Below, piece by piece: positions 18,669 through 30,228 of a stretch of DNA of 64,000 nucleotides; the stretch's first letter is position 1, and each line of letters opens with the position of its first letter. The stretch is from Desulfovibrio desulfuricans (GTDB taxonomy: Bacteria > Desulfobacterota > Desulfovibrionia > Desulfovibrionales > Desulfovibrionaceae), in the NCBI GenBank assembly GCA_015062205.1, contig SUVB01000053.1:1-64000 (forward strand). The letters run 5' to 3'. The notes below the pieces were generated by a model. It had not been told where the DNA came from and did no database searches. It was given only the letters and a program-made list of their open reading frames with translations. A program made the translations under genes and the position numbers.

Positions 18669-19859
18669 ATGGAATTCATAGACCTCAAGGCACAGCAGGC
18701 CCGCATAAAGGATCGCATTGACGCGCGTATCGCCGGCGTCCTGGCTCATGGCCGGTACATCATGGGGCCGGAAGTGAAAGAACTGGAGCAGGCATTGGCG
18801 GCCTTCACCGGCGCGCGCCACTGCATCGGCTGCGCTTCAGGGACCAACGCGCTGGAGCTGGTGCTCGCCGCCTGGGGCATCGGCGAGGGCGACGCGGTGT
18901 TCACTTCGCCCCTGTCCTTCATCGCCACGGCGGAAACCATCGCCAAGACGGGCGCCGTGCCCGTTTTTGTGGATATCGACCCGGACACCTACAATCTGGA
19001 CGCCTCCCGCCTCGAAGACGCCGTCATGGCGGTCAGGGAGCGCGACCGCTCACGGCACCCCCTGCCGCGAGCCGCAACGGAGCGGCAGCTGGCCCCGCGG
19101 GCCGTGGTGATGGTGGACCTGTTCGGCAATCCCGTGGACTATGACGCCGCGCTTGCCGTGGCCCGCAGACACCACCTGCTGACGCTGGAAGACGGCGCGC
19201 AGGCCCTGGGCGGTTCCTACAAGGGGCAAAGGCTCTGCAACTGCGGCTGCGACGCCGCCACCACCAGCTTCTTCCCGGCCAAGCCGCTGGGCTGCTACGG
19301 CGACGGGGGCGCCGTCTTCACCAATGACGCGGAGCTGGCCGCGCTGGTGGATTCCCTGCGCTACCACGGCCGTGTCAACGCGCAGAACAAGAACGACAAC
19401 ATCCGTCTGGGCGGCAACGGACGTCTGGACACCCTGCAGGCGGCCATCCTGCTGGCCAAGCTGGAAATTTTCCCCGAAGAGATGGAGCTTCGGGCTGCGG
19501 CGGGCCGCCGGTACGCGGAGCTGCTTGCCCCCTATGCCGACCACCCGGGGATTGTCGCCCCCAGGCTCACCGCCGGCGGCAGCAGCATCTGGGCGCAGTA
19601 CACCGTCAGGCTGCCGCAGTGCACAAACCGCCCCGCCGTCATGCAGGCGCTGAAGGAACAGGGCATTCCCACGGCCATCAATTATCCCAAGGGGATGCAC
19701 ACGCAGGGATGCCTGCGCCACCTCGGCTACACGCCGCACGATTTCCCGCAGGTCCAGGACGCCTGCACCCGTGTGCTCTCCCTGCCCATGCACCCCTATT
19801 TGACGGAAACAGACCAAAAAACCATTGTCGAGGCCCTTGTGCGGGCCGTAGGAGCATAG
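18669..19859 (+). CDS. wbpE: DegT/DnrJ/EryC1 sugar aminotransferase, WbpE-like copy 1
   Basis: A 396-residue fold-type I PLP aminotransferase. The catalytic lysine is K205 in [12 protein letters not shown], with CASGTNALELVL, LEDGAQALG and [15 protein letters not shown] also present. WbpE adds an amino group from glutamate to C3 of the 3-keto-UDP-GlcNAcA made by WbpB. The gene starts 18 bases after wbpB copy 1 and ends 4 bases before wbpB copy 2, so the three are surely cotranscribed. A homologue about 60% alike by eye is at 22905. Substrate assignment rests on the neighbours. Confidence 0.87.
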   Translation: MEFIDLKAQQARIKDRIDARIAGVLAHGRYIMGPEVKELEQALAAFTGARHCIGCASGTNALELVLAAWGIGEGDAVFTSPLSFIATAETIAKTGAVPVFVDIDPDTYNLDASRLEDAVMAVRERDRSRHPLPRAATERQLAPRAVVMVDLFGNPVDYDAALAVARRHHLLTLEDGAQALGGSYKGQRLCNCGCDAATTSFFPAKPLGCYGDGGAVFTNDAELAALVDSLRYHGRVNAQNKNDNIRLGGNGRLDTLQAAILLAKLEIFPEEMELRAAAGRRYAELLAPYADHPGIVAPRLTAGGSSIWAQYTVRLPQCTNRPAVMQALKEQGIPTAINYPKGMHTQGCLRHLGYTPHDFPQVQDACTRVLSLPMHPYLTETDQKTIVEALVRAVGA

Positions 19860-19863
19860 CCGG

Positions 19864-20931
19864 ATGATTCGCGTCGCCCTTCTCGGCTGCGGCCGCATCT
19901 CCAAGCGTCACAGCGAACTGCTGGCCGGCGGGCATATCAGGGACGCCCGCCTGGCCTGCGTCTGCGACATCAGGCCCGAACGCGCGAGAGAACGCGGCGA
20001 GCAGTGGAACGTGCCGTGGTTCACCGACATGCATGAAATGATGCGCGCCATGGGCGACAATATCGATCTTGTGAGCGTGCTCTCCGAGAGCGGCAATCAC
20101 GCGGCGCACGCCATCGCCATGGCGCAGTACCACAAGCATGTGCTTGTGGAAAAGCCCATGGCCCTGACGCTGGACGACGCCGACGCCATGATCCACGCCT
20201 GCGACCAGGCTGGCGTGAAACTCTTCGTCGTCAAGCAGAACCGGCTCAACGTGCCGGTGCAGAAGGCACGGCAGGCGCTTGAGGCCGGGCGCTTCGGCAA
20301 GATAGTCATGGGCACGGTGCGCGTACGCTGGTGCCGCCCGCAGAGCTACTATGACCAGGACGCCTGGCGCGGCACCTGGGCCATGGACGGCGGTGTGCTG
20401 ACCAACCAGGCCAGCCACCATGTGGATCTGCTAGAGTGGATGCTGGGCGACGTGGAAAGCGTCTTTGCCAAGAGCCGCACGGCCCTCGTCGACATAGAAG
20501 CGGAAGATACCGCCGTGGTGGTGCTCAAATTCCGCAGCGGCGCGCTGGGCATCATTGAAGCCACCACTGCAACCCGTCCCAAGGATCTGGAAGGCTCGCT
20601 CTCCATCCTCGGCGAAAAGGGCAGCGTGGTCATAGGCGGGTTTGCCGTCAATAAGATGGAGACATGGCAGTTCGACCCGCCCCTTCCCGAAGACGCGGAA
20701 GTCATGGAAAAGTATTCCGTCAACCCGCCGGACGTATACGGCTTCGGGCACAAGGCCTACTACGACCATGTGGTCGCCTGCCTGGAGCACGGCAAGCATC
20801 AGCTAGTGGATGGCCTTGAGGGCCGCAGGAGCCTTGAGCTGATCATGGCCATCTATGAATCCATTGAGACCGGCAGGGAGGTCTTTTTGCGCTTCCAGCC
20901 GCAACGCTGCCGTCTGGGGCACAGGGACTAG
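19864..20931 (+). CDS. wbpB: Gfo/Idh/MocA oxidoreductase, WbpB-like copy 2
   Basis: A 355-residue oxidoreductase starting [20 protein letters not shown], with [26 protein letters not shown] and [14 protein letters not shown]. It shares the fold and many motifs with the gene at 17598 but is clearly diverged, especially in the first 100 residues, so it is not a recent tandem copy. It stands between wbpE copy 1 and wbpD copy 1, in the classic B-E-D neighbourhood. It may be the true C3 oxidase while copy 1 does another oxidation, or the reverse. Confidence 0.85.
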   Translation: MIRVALLGCGRISKRHSELLAGGHIRDARLACVCDIRPERARERGEQWNVPWFTDMHEMMRAMGDNIDLVSVLSESGNHAAHAIAMAQYHKHVLVEKPMALTLDDADAMIHACDQAGVKLFVVKQNRLNVPVQKARQALEAGRFGKIVMGTVRVRWCRPQSYYDQDAWRGTWAMDGGVLTNQASHHVDLLEWMLGDVESVFAKSRTALVDIEAEDTAVVVLKFRSGALGIIEATTATRPKDLEGSLSILGEKGSVVIGGFAVNKMETWQFDPPLPEDAEVMEKYSVNPPDVYGFGHKAYYDHVVACLEHGKHQLVDGLEGRRSLELIMAIYESIETGREVFLRFQPQRCRLGHRD

Positions 20932-20933
20932 CC

Positions 20934-21524
20934 ATGGACTATTTCGTTCACGAAACCGCACGGGTGGACGAGGGGGCGCGCATCGGCGCGGGCACGCACA
21001 TCTGGCATTTCTGCCACGTCATGGGCACGGCAAGCATCGGCTGCGGCTGCAACATCGGGCAGAATGTCTATGTGGATGCGCATGTGGCCATCGGCAACGG
21101 CTGCAAACTGCAGAACAACGTCAGCGTATATCGTCACGTGACGCTGGAAGATGATGTTTTTTGCGGGCCGAGCATGGTCTTTACCAATGTCTGGAACCCC
21201 CGCGCCGACATCAAGAAGATGGATCAGGCCCGTGCCACCCTGGTCAAAAAAGGCGCGACGCTGGGGGCCAACTGCACCATTGTGTGCGGCGTCACCGTGG
21301 GACGCTACGCCTTTGTGGGGGCCGGGGCCGTGGTCACCCGCGACGTGCCGGACCATGCCCTCATCTACGGCAACCCGGCCAGAATGCGGGGCTGGGTCTG
21401 CCGCTGCGGCGAAAAACTCGACGACGGCCTTGTCTGCCCGGTCTGCGGGCGGCATTATGCACGGCAGGGGGAAGGTCTGGCCCCCCTTGAACCGGATAAT
21501 TCTCACGGTGGCGACGCGCAGTGA
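20934..21524 (+). CDS. wbpD: UDP-3-amino sugar N-acetyltransferase, WbpD-like copy 1
   Basis: A 196-residue left-handed beta-helix acyltransferase with hexapeptide repeats from about residue 8 to 145 ([51 protein letters not shown]). The C-terminus carries a small zinc-ribbon-like tail, CRCGEKL then CPVCGRHY. WbpD acetylates the 3-amino group of UDP-GlcNAc3NA with acetyl-CoA. It starts 3 bases after wbpB copy 2. A close homologue lies at 24071, very similar in the second half. Family call is strong; the acyl group and exact sugar are inferred. Confidence 0.88.
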   Translation: MDYFVHETARVDEGARIGAGTHIWHFCHVMGTASIGCGCNIGQNVYVDAHVAIGNGCKLQNNVSVYRHVTLEDDVFCGPSMVFTNVWNPRADIKKMDQARATLVKKGATLGANCTIVCGVTVGRYAFVGAGAVVTRDVPDHALIYGNPARMRGWVCRCGEKLDDGLVCPVCGRHYARQGEGLAPLEPDNSHGGDAQ

Positions 21525-21561
21525 ATGCGCTGCCGCACACCTTCACGCAAGGATGCAACAC

Positions 21562-22872
21562 ATGATTTCCTTTGACGACCTCACGCAGAAAAAATCCGCC
21601 GTGGCCGTGGTGGGCCTGGGCTATGTGGGCCTGCCGCTGGCGGTGGCGCTCTCCCGCCATTTTGACGTCATCGGTTTCGACATCAACCCGGCCCGCGTGG
21701 CCGCCCTCAACGCCGGGCATGACGCCACCAACGAGGTGGATGACGCCGCGCTGGCCGCCAGCACCGCCAAACTCACCGACGACCCGGCCGAGCTGCGCCG
21801 GGCCGGGGTGATCATTGTGGCCGTGCCCACCCCGGTGGACAGCCACCGCCGCCCCGACCTCACCCCCGTCATCGGTGCCAGCCGCACCGTGGGACGCCAC
21901 ATGTCCCGCGGCTGCGTGGTCTGCTATGAATCCACGGTCTACCCCGGCGTCACCGAGGACGAATGCATCCCCATTCTGGAAAAGGAATCGGGCCTGCGTT
22001 TCCCCGAGGACTTCACTCTGGGCTACTCGCCCGAGCGCATCAATCCCGGCGACAAGGTGCACAGGCTGGAGACCATCCGCAAAATCGTCTCCGGCTCGGA
22101 CGAGGCCACCGCCGACCTGCTGGCGCGCGTCTACGGCGCGGTGGTGCAGGCGGGCATCCACAGGGCCTCCAGCATCAAGGTTGCCGAGGCGGCCAAGGTC
22201 ATTGAAAACACCCAGCGCGACATCAACATCGCCCTGATGAACGAGCTGGCCATCATTTTCAACAAGCTGGGCATAGACACGCTGGAAGTGCTGGAGGCCG
22301 CGGGCAGCAAATGGAATTTCCTGCCCTTCCGGCCCGGCCTTGTCGGCGGGCACTGCATCGGCGTGGATCCCTACTACCTCACCTACAAGGCCGAGGAAAT
22401 CGGCTGCCATCCCGAGGTCATCCTGGCGGGCCGCCGCATCAATGACGGCATGGGCAAGTATGTGGCCGAAACCTGCGTCAAGCGCCTCATCAATGCCGAC
22501 AAGCACGTCAAGGGCGCGCGCGTGGGCGTGCTGGGCTTCACCTTTAAGGAAAACGTGCCCGACATCCGCAACACCCGCGTGGTGGACATCATCGCGGAAC
22601 TGAAGGAATACGGCGTCACGCCCCTCGTGCACGATCCCGAGGCGGACCCGGCCGAAGCTCTGCGCGAATACGGGCAGGAACTGCTCCCCCTGGAGGCCCT
22701 CACCGGGCTGGACGCCCTCATCCTGGCCGTGGCGCATGAACGCTTCCAAAGCCTTGACGCCAAGGCCGTCAGCGCCATGTTTGCCGGTCCGCGGGTGGTG
22801 CTGCTGGATATCAAGGGCTTCTGGGACAAGACAGCCATGCGCGGCGCGGGCTTCGACCTCTGGCGGCTGTAG
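21562..22872 (+). CDS. wbpA: UDP-N-acetyl-hexosamine 6-dehydrogenase (WbpA/WbpO/TviB family)
   Basis: A 436-residue nucleotide sugar dehydrogenase. The NAD motif VVGLGYVGLPLA has its glycines at 18, 20 and 23, and the catalytic cysteine is C265 in GGHCIGVDPYYL. It oxidises UDP-GlcNAc (or UDP-GalNAc) at C6 to the uronic acid in two NAD-linked steps and is the committed first step of the diamino-uronate route. The ATG at 21562 is chosen for AAGG 9 bases upstream; an ATG at 21553 is possible. The open frame reaches far back over wbpD, but that part is a shadow. Only one copy is present, unlike the B, E and D genes. Confidence 0.92.
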   Translation: MISFDDLTQKKSAVAVVGLGYVGLPLAVALSRHFDVIGFDINPARVAALNAGHDATNEVDDAALAASTAKLTDDPAELRRAGVIIVAVPTPVDSHRRPDLTPVIGASRTVGRHMSRGCVVCYESTVYPGVTEDECIPILEKESGLRFPEDFTLGYSPERINPGDKVHRLETIRKIVSGSDEATADLLARVYGAVVQAGIHRASSIKVAEAAKVIENTQRDINIALMNELAIIFNKLGIDTLEVLEAAGSKWNFLPFRPGLVGGHCIGVDPYYLTYKAEEIGCHPEVILAGRRINDGMGKYVAETCVKRLINADKHVKGARVGVLGFTFKENVPDIRNTRVVDIIAELKEYGVTPLVHDPEADPAEALREYGQELLPLEALTGLDALILAVAHERFQSLDAKAVSAMFAGPRVVLLDIKGFWDKTAMRGAGFDLWRL

Positions 22873-22904
22873 CCGCGCAACGGCGTCCACGGGAGGGGGC
22901 CCGC

Positions 22905-24074
22905 ATGCAGTTCATTGACCTCGCAAGGCAGCAGGCCCGCATCCGGGCCCGCATCGACGCCCGCATCAAGGCCGTGCTGGATCACGGCCACTACATCATG
23001 GGGCCGGAAATAGCTGAACTGGAGGAATGCCTGCGCGCCTTCACGGGCGCGGCGCACTGCGTCACCTGCGCCTCGGGCACGGATGCGCTGCTTCTGCCGC
23101 TCATGGCCTGGGGCGTCGGCCCGGGGGACGCGGTCTTCGTGCCGCCCTTCACCTTTTTCGCCACGGCGGAGGAACCGGCCTTTCTGGGCGCTGTGCCCGT
23201 TTTTGTGGATGTGGACCCGGCCACCTTCAACATGCGCCCGGATCTGCTGGAAAAAGCCGTGGAAGCCGTGCGGCGGCAGGACGCTTCCATCTATCCCCTG
23301 CCCCACGCCGCCGTGGAGCGCAGGCTCACGCCCCGCGTGGTCATCCCGGTGGACCTCTTCGGGCAACCGGCCGACTACAAGGCCATCCTGCCCATTGCCC
23401 GCAGGCACGGCCTGCGCGTGCTGGAAGACGCGGCCCAGGCCTTCGGCGCCCGGACGGACGGACGGCGGACATGCGCTCTCGGCTGCGACGCGGCGGCCAC
23501 CAGCTTTTTCCCGGCCAAGCCCTTGGGCTGCTACGGGGACGGCGGGGCCGTTTTCACGGATGATGCGGGGCTGGCCGAAACGCTGCGCTCCATCCGCGTG
23601 CACGGCAAGGGCGCGGACAAGTACGACAATGTGCGCCTGGGCGTCAACGGCCGGCTGGACACCCTGCAGGCCGCCATCCTGCTGGCCAAGATGGAGATTT
23701 TCCCCGAGGAAATCGAGGCGCGCCAACAGGTGGCGGCATGGTACGCGCGCTGCCTGGACGGCATCGCAGGGCTGACGGCTCCGGCCCCTGCCCCCGGCGT
23801 TCGCAGCGTGTGGGCGCAATACTGCGTCACCCTGCCGGAAGACAGGCGCGACGCCGTGGCCGCGCGCCTGAAAGCGCGGGGCATTCCCACCAACATCTAC
23901 TACCCCAGAGCGCAGCACTGCCTTGCCGTGTTCCGTGAACTGGGCTACGCCCCGGCGGCCATGCCCGCCGCCCTGCACGCCTCGCGCACGGTGCTGGCCC
24001 TGCCCTTCCACCCCTATCTTGAGGAAGCGAGCGTGCGCATGGTGGCCGACGCCCTGCGGGAGGCACTGCAGTGA
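22905..24074 (+). CDS. wbpE: DegT/DnrJ/EryC1 sugar aminotransferase, WbpE-like copy 2
   Basis: A 389-residue homologue of the gene at 18669, with the PLP lysine again at K205 ([14 protein letters not shown]) and the same MGPE, CASGT and [20 protein letters not shown] blocks. Differences cluster near residues 60-130, which line the substrate site, so a different sugar is possible. It follows wbpA by 32 bases and its stop overlaps the GTG of wbpD copy 2. This E-D pair has no wbpB of its own and may share an oxidase with the first set or act on a different keto sugar. Confidence 0.87.
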   Translation: MQFIDLARQQARIRARIDARIKAVLDHGHYIMGPEIAELEECLRAFTGAAHCVTCASGTDALLLPLMAWGVGPGDAVFVPPFTFFATAEEPAFLGAVPVFVDVDPATFNMRPDLLEKAVEAVRRQDASIYPLPHAAVERRLTPRVVIPVDLFGQPADYKAILPIARRHGLRVLEDAAQAFGARTDGRRTCALGCDAAATSFFPAKPLGCYGDGGAVFTDDAGLAETLRSIRVHGKGADKYDNVRLGVNGRLDTLQAAILLAKMEIFPEEIEARQQVAAWYARCLDGIAGLTAPAPAPGVRSVWAQYCVTLPEDRRDAVAARLKARGIPTNIYYPRAQHCLAVFRELGYAPAAMPAALHASRTVLALPFHPYLEEASVRMVADALREALQ

Positions 24075-24643
24075 ACGCTTCCGGCTGGTTCGCCCATGCA
24101 AGCGCCTGCATCGACGAGGGCGCGCACATCGGCCCGGGCACGAAGATCTGGCACTTTTCCCACGTCATGTCCGGCTCCGTCATAGGGGCTGCATGCACTA
24201 TCGGGCAGAATGCGGTCATCGGCCCGGATGTCTCCATCGGCAACGGCTGCAAAATCCAGAACAACGTCAGCGTCTACAAGGGCGTGACGCTGGAGGACGA
24301 CGTCTTCTGCGGGCCGAGCATGGTCTTCACCAACGTGTGGAACCCACGGGCCAACATCCGCAAAATGGACCAGGCCCGTCCCACCCTGGTCAAGCGCGGG
24401 GCCACGCTGGGGGCCAACTGCACCGTGGTCTGCGGCGTGACCATCGGGCGGTATGCCTTTGTGGGGGCCGGGGCCGTGGTCACGCGCGACGTGCCCGACC
24501 ATGCCCTTGTCTACGGCAACCCCGCGCGGGCCCGCGGCTGGGTGTGCGCCTGCGGCGAAAAGCTGGACGAGCGGCTCGCATGCCCGGCCTGCGGACGGCA
24601 GTACCTTGCCGGCGGGCAGGGGCTGAAGGCCGCCCGGCCCTGA
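24071..24643 (+). CDS. wbpD: UDP-3-amino sugar N-acetyltransferase, WbpD-like copy 2
   Basis: A 190-residue hexapeptide acyltransferase starting at GTG within the overlap GTGA with the aminotransferase stop. Repeats run from [21 protein letters not shown] to [20 protein letters not shown], and the tail again has two CxxC pairs ([15 protein letters not shown]). It is very like the gene at 20934 in the C-terminal two thirds but differs in the first coils, which may alter substrate choice. It probably acetylates an amino sugar made by the adjacent aminotransferase. Confidence 0.87.
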   Translation: MNASGWFAHASACIDEGAHIGPGTKIWHFSHVMSGSVIGAACTIGQNAVIGPDVSIGNGCKIQNNVSVYKGVTLEDDVFCGPSMVFTNVWNPRANIRKMDQARPTLVKRGATLGANCTVVCGVTIGRYAFVGAGAVVTRDVPDHALVYGNPARARGWVCACGEKLDERLACPACGRQYLAGGQGLKAARP

Positions 24644-24655
24644 CAGGGACGCGCT

Positions 24656-25753
24656 GTGAACATCGTCCTGCTCAGCAACCACTGGTATCCCTCGCCGCGC
24701 AAGGCGGGCTTTCACCATCTGGCGGACGCCTGGCACAGGCAGGGGCACGGCATCACCTTCGCCACGGTGGGCCTTTCGTGGATATCCTATGTGCGGGGAG
24801 ATTTTCGCACCCGCTACCCCGGCCTGCGGCAGGCCCGCAACGTCATGCAGACCGTGCGCGAAAACTTTGCTTCCTACGTGCACTTCACGCCGCTGCACCC
24901 GCACACAACCGCCCTGCCTGCGCTGGACAGGCTGCTGGCCCCCTGCATGGACCGCTATGACCGCTACCCCCTCGGCCCCCTGCAGGAACGGCTGCAGCAG
25001 GCGGACGTCATTGTGTACGAAAGCTGCAGCGCGCTCTTTCTCGTGAACCACTGCCTTGAACTGGCCCCGGGCGCGCGCCATATCTACCGGGTTTCCGACG
25101 ACATCCGCAGCCTGCGCTCCACGCCGGCCCGCATGGTGGAAGTGGAGCAGCAGGCGGCCCCCCGCTTCTCCCTGATCAGCGTCCCCTGCCCCTGGCTGGC
25201 AAAAAAATTCCCCGGTCTTGCCTCCGTGCGGGTGCAGCGCCACGGACTCGACACGGCAAAATTCGACGCCTGCGCGCAATCCCCCTATGCGCCCGGCAGC
25301 GTCAACGCGGTCTTCTGCGGCCTGGGCTTTTACGACATGGACGCCGTGCACGCCATGGCCGAGCAGAATCCCGGCGTGCAGCTGCACGTCATCGGCATAA
25401 AGCGCCCCGGCTCCGTGCCGGGCAATGTCACCTACCACGGCGAACTGCCCTTCGACCGGACCATCCCCTACATCAAGCACGCCCACTGCGGCCTGTACAC
25501 CCTGCGGCCCTCCCGCCGCCCCATGCAGGCCTACACGGACTCCCTCAAGGTCATCCAGTACCGCTACTGCGGCCTGCCCATCGTCGCGCCGGACTTCCTC
25601 GACCTGCACCGCGAGGGCGTGTTCTACTACACGCCGGGGAACGCCGCTTCCTGCGGGCAGGCCCTGCGCCGGGCGCTGGAACACGGACGCCATGCGGACT
25701 ACGCGCGGGAGGTCCGCACCTGGGACGAGGTCGCTGCGGCGATGCTGGCGTAA
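24656..25753 (+). CDS. Glycosyltransferase resembling GumK (GT70-like glucuronosyltransferase)
   Basis: A 365-residue GT-B protein beginning MNIVLLSNHWYPSPRKAGFH, followed by LADAWHRQGHGITFATVGLS and later DSLKVIQYRYCGLPIVAP. The R-K-A-G-F-H start and the T-x-G-L-S strand resemble GumK, which moves glucuronic acid onto a lipid-linked acceptor. A uronic-acid-using enzyme would suit a locus that makes diamino-uronates. The start is GTG at 24656; no strong ribosome binding site is seen, though GGGAC is upstream. It is the last gene of the locus, 24 bases from the convergent zraR gene. The GT70 assignment is tentative. Confidence 0.65.
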   Translation: MNIVLLSNHWYPSPRKAGFHHLADAWHRQGHGITFATVGLSWISYVRGDFRTRYPGLRQARNVMQTVRENFASYVHFTPLHPHTTALPALDRLLAPCMDRYDRYPLGPLQERLQQADVIVYESCSALFLVNHCLELAPGARHIYRVSDDIRSLRSTPARMVEVEQQAAPRFSLISVPCPWLAKKFPGLASVRVQRHGLDTAKFDACAQSPYAPGSVNAVFCGLGFYDMDAVHAMAEQNPGVQLHVIGIKRPGSVPGNVTYHGELPFDRTIPYIKHAHCGLYTLRPSRRPMQAYTDSLKVIQYRYCGLPIVAPDFLDLHREGVFYYTPGNAASCGQALRRALEHGRHADYAREVRTWDEVAAAMLA

Positions 25754-25777
25754 CCGTCCGGGCCTTTCGCCCGTCGC

Positions 25778-27138
25778 TCACCCATGCCGGCCCCCATCCA
25801 GCTTGGCCTGCAGGGTCTTGCGGTTGATGCCCAGACGGCGCGCAGCCTCGCTCTTGTTGCCGCCCACCTGGGCCAGCGTGTCCTGCACGGCCATGCGCTC
25901 GATTTCCTCCAGGGTCATGTTGGCGAAGTCAAGGTGCGGCGGGGCGGCCTGCTCCCCCTGAGCCGCGAGCGTGGGCGGCAGTTCGCGCTCGCTCACATAG
26001 TCCCCCACCAGCAGCACCACGGCCCGCTCCACGGCGTTTTCCAGTTCGCGGACATTGCCCGGCCAGGGATGTTTCAGCAGGCGGTCCATGGCGGCGGGCG
26101 TGAATCCCTTGACGGTCTTGCCGTTGCGTTCGGCGAAACGCCGCAGAAAGTGCATGGCCAGCAGGGGGATGTCCTCCCGGCGCTCGCGCAGGGGCGGCAA
26201 CTGCAGGGCCACCACGTTGAGCCGGTAATAGAGGTCCTGCCGGAAGCGCCCCTCTTCCACCTCGCGCGCGAGATCCCTGTTGGTGGCGGCCAGGATGCGC
26301 ACATCCACCCGGAGCGTCCGGTCGCCGCCCACGCGCTGCAGCTCCCGCTCCTGAATGACGCGCAGCAGCTTCACCTGCATGGCCGGGGGAATCTCCCCGA
26401 TCTCGTCCAGAAAGATCGTGCCCTTGTCCGCCGCCAGGAAGCGCCCGTCGCGGGCTTTTTCCGCCCCGGTGAACGCCCCCTTCTCATGCCCGAACAGCTC
26501 GGACTCCAGCAGGGTTTCCGTAAGGGCCGCGCAGTTGACGGCCACATAGGGGCCGTCACGGCGGTTGCTGCCCTCGTGGATGCAGCGGGCTATGACCTCC
26601 TTGCCCGTGCCGGATTCGCCGGAGATGAGCACCGTCGCCTCCGAGGGGGCAATGGTGGCGACCATGTCCAGCACCTGCCGCATGGCCGGGCTCTGCCCGA
26701 TGACATTGCGGGAATCCGCGCCCGCCGCCAGTTCGCTGCGCAAAACGCGCACCTCGCGGCGCAGGCCGGCATGGTCCAGCGCGCGTTCCAGCGTCAGCCT
26801 GAGGGCGTCAAAGGCCAAGGGCTTGGTCAGGTAGTCGTAGGCCCCGGCCTTGAGCGCTTCCACGGCGCTGGCCACGTCCGAAAAAGCGGTCATGATGAGA
26901 ATGGGAATGGCCGGATTGTAGGCCTTGACCGCGCGGGTGGCCTCAATGCCGCTCATGCCGCGCATGCGCAGATCCATGAGGATGAGGTCAAAAGGACGTT
27001 CCCGGCACAGGGCCGTCGCCTCCTCCCCGCCCTCGGCCGTGGTGACGGCGTAGCCCCATTCTTCCAGCAGATCGCGCAGCATCTCGCGGTGGTTGCGGTC
27101 ATCGTCCACCACCAGCAGCTGCATGGCGGCAGATGCTG

Positions 27139-27142
<4 letters not shown>
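25778..27142 (-). CDS. zraR: Sigma-54-dependent response regulator (ZraR/NtrC type)
   Basis: A 454-residue three-domain regulator: receiver (about 7-120, phosphoacceptor D57 in LILMDLRM), AAA+ domain (about 140-375, Walker A GESGTGKE, the sigma-54 contact loop GAFTGA, Walker [10 protein letters not shown]) and a C-terminal Fis-type helix-turn-helix ([20 protein letters not shown]). When phosphorylated by its kinase it should open sigma-54 promoters. The start ATG overlaps the kinase stop (ATGA) and has AGGGGAGG upstream, so the pair is translationally coupled. The facing zraP gene has a consensus sigma-54 promoter and is the likely target. Confidence 0.92.
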
Positions 27143-29109
<1,967 letters not shown>

Positions 29110-29413
29110 ACCTGGCCTCCTCCCCTCCCATAGGCAGTTTCTCCCCGCAACGCAAGCAGATTGGGTAGGAATCGGACACGTGGGCAGCGCGCTGCGTAAA
29201 AAATGGACAATTACAACAGCCGTCCGCCCTGCCCCTCTGCGATGTGAAAAAAAATTCCTTATAATTTAGCGTTGTTATATAAAATTTCAATTCTGGCACA
29301 GCCTTTGCCTAAGGGGCACGTGCGGCGGGGAAAAAACCGCCGCGCGGCAGGTTCCGGAGCGCCGGTTCCATTGCCGCACAACATTGCCACCCATAACGCA
29401 AAGGATATGTGCC
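29110..29413 (+). promoter_or_regulatory. Divergent control region between zraS and zraP (304 bases)
   Basis: No gene lies here. It holds a perfect 12-bp palindrome gcagcgcgctgc at 29184-29195, about 100 bases upstream of the sigma-54 promoter and at a distance normal for an enhancer. AT-rich DNA at 29240-29290 could bend. A small hairpin in the zraP leader lies near 29322-29343. The promoter for zraSR was not identified. Confidence 0.55.
29294..29308 (+). promoter_or_regulatory. Sigma-54 promoter (-24/-12) of zraP
   Basis: TGGCAC at 29294-29299, five bases, then TTGC at 29305-29308, an exact match to the consensus TGGCAC-N5-TTGC. It is 106 bases upstream of the zraP start and faces it. The adjacent regulator has the GAFTGA loop required for sigma-54 activation. 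Confidence 0.85.
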
Positions 29414-29929
29414 ATGAAAGCTTCAAAATTTGCCGCCCGTTCCGCCGTACTGGCCATTGTGGCCCTGCTGGGCATTTCCGGCGTCGCCGCCGCGCAACCC
29501 GGTTACGGCTGCGGCGGTCCCATGTACATGACCAACGAGCAGGCGGCGGATCTGCAGCAGCTCCACCGCAGCCATCGGGAAAAAATGGAGCCGCTCATGC
29601 AGCAGCGCTTTGCCAAGCTGGCCGAGATGGACCATTTGTTCGCCGCCGGGGCCAAGCCCGATGACGCCAGGGTGCAGGCCGCCCGCAAGGAACTGCGCGA
29701 CATCGACGCCAAGCTCTACGCCGCCGAGGCCGACATGCTGCGGCAGATGGGCGAGAAGGGCCTGCCCTACAGGGGCCGCCACGGCATGCGCGGCGGTTGG
29801 GGCGGCGGTTGGGGCGGCTGCCCCGGCATGGGCGGGCACGGCTACGGACATGGCGGGTATGGTCCCGGCATGGGCATGGGCCGCGGCATGAACGGCTACG
29901 GCCCCGGCTACGGCTGCGGCAGCCTGTAG
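29414..29929 (+). CDS. zraP: ZraP-like periplasmic metal-binding protein
   Basis: A 171-residue exported protein: a signal peptide (about 1-27, ending in GVAAA), an all-helical LTXXQ/ZraP-type core (about 38-118, MTNEQAADLQQLHRSHREKM) and a tail from about 125 rich in Gly, Met, His and Tyr with scattered Cys. ZraP binds zinc, acts as a periplasmic chaperone and limits ZraSR activity. The start at 29414 has AAGGA 8 bases upstream. A sigma-54 promoter drives it and the zraSR genes face away, the usual Zra arrangement. The Met/His-rich tail may favour copper, as in the kinase insertion. Confidence 0.85.
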   Translation: MKASKFAARSAVLAIVALLGISGVAAAQPGYGCGGPMYMTNEQAADLQQLHRSHREKMEPLMQQRFAKLAEMDHLFAAGAKPDDARVQAARKELRDIDAKLYAAEADMLRQMGEKGLPYRGRHGMRGGWGGGWGGCPGMGGHGYGHGGYGPGMGMGRGMNGYGPGYGCGSL

Positions 29930-29971
29930 CGCACGCCGCAGGCTGCACGACAGATCCTCCTGAACGCAAAA

Positions 29972-29997
29972 CAGCCGCGGGCCCTGTCCCGCGGCTG
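29972..29997. terminator. Hairpin terminator, repeat copy 1
   Basis: A 10-bp stem (cagccgcggg/cccgcggctg) with a 6-base loop just after zraP. The preceding gcaaaa gives a T-run only on the - strand. The 34-base unit around it is repeated exactly at 30149. Confidence 0.65.
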
Positions 29998-30150
29998 CCC
30001 TATCCGGATACAAACCGCGCTGCGCGCGCTTTGCGCCGCCTGCGGCGGCAGAGCCGCCGGGCGGAAAGCTGCAAAAATCACTCACTGACGGCGCGGCAAA
30101 GCCGCGACCTGTTCGTGATTTTTGATCGTGCCGACAACATCGGCACGCAC

Positions 30151-30188
30151 GCAAAACAGCCGCGGGCCCTGTCCCGCGGCTGTTTTGC
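30151..30188. terminator. Long bidirectional hairpin terminator, repeat copy 2
   Basis: A perfect 16-bp stem, gcaaaacagccgcggg with its complement, around the loop ccctgt. The A and T runs at the base serve both strands, fitting a site between two convergent genes. Confidence 0.8.
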
Positions 30189-30228
30189 GACACGCCTGCC
30201 CCCGCGTCGCGGGGGGAATGGGGAAGCG

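Larger units (their letters stand above)
29930..30228. other. Hairpin-dense intergenic block between convergent genes
   Basis: No gene was seen in these 299 bases. The block holds two exact 34-base repeats that fold as terminators (29964-29997 and 30149-30182), a 9-bp stem pairing aaaaatcac near 30073 with gtgattttt near 30114, and an 8-bp stem cgtgccga/tcggcacg at about 30126-30146. It separates zraP from the opposite-strand gene ending at 30229. Confidence 0.7.

Noticed and set aside
29964..30188. CRISPR-like repeats
   Set aside because: Only two copies, about 150 bases apart, and each is itself a terminator hairpin.
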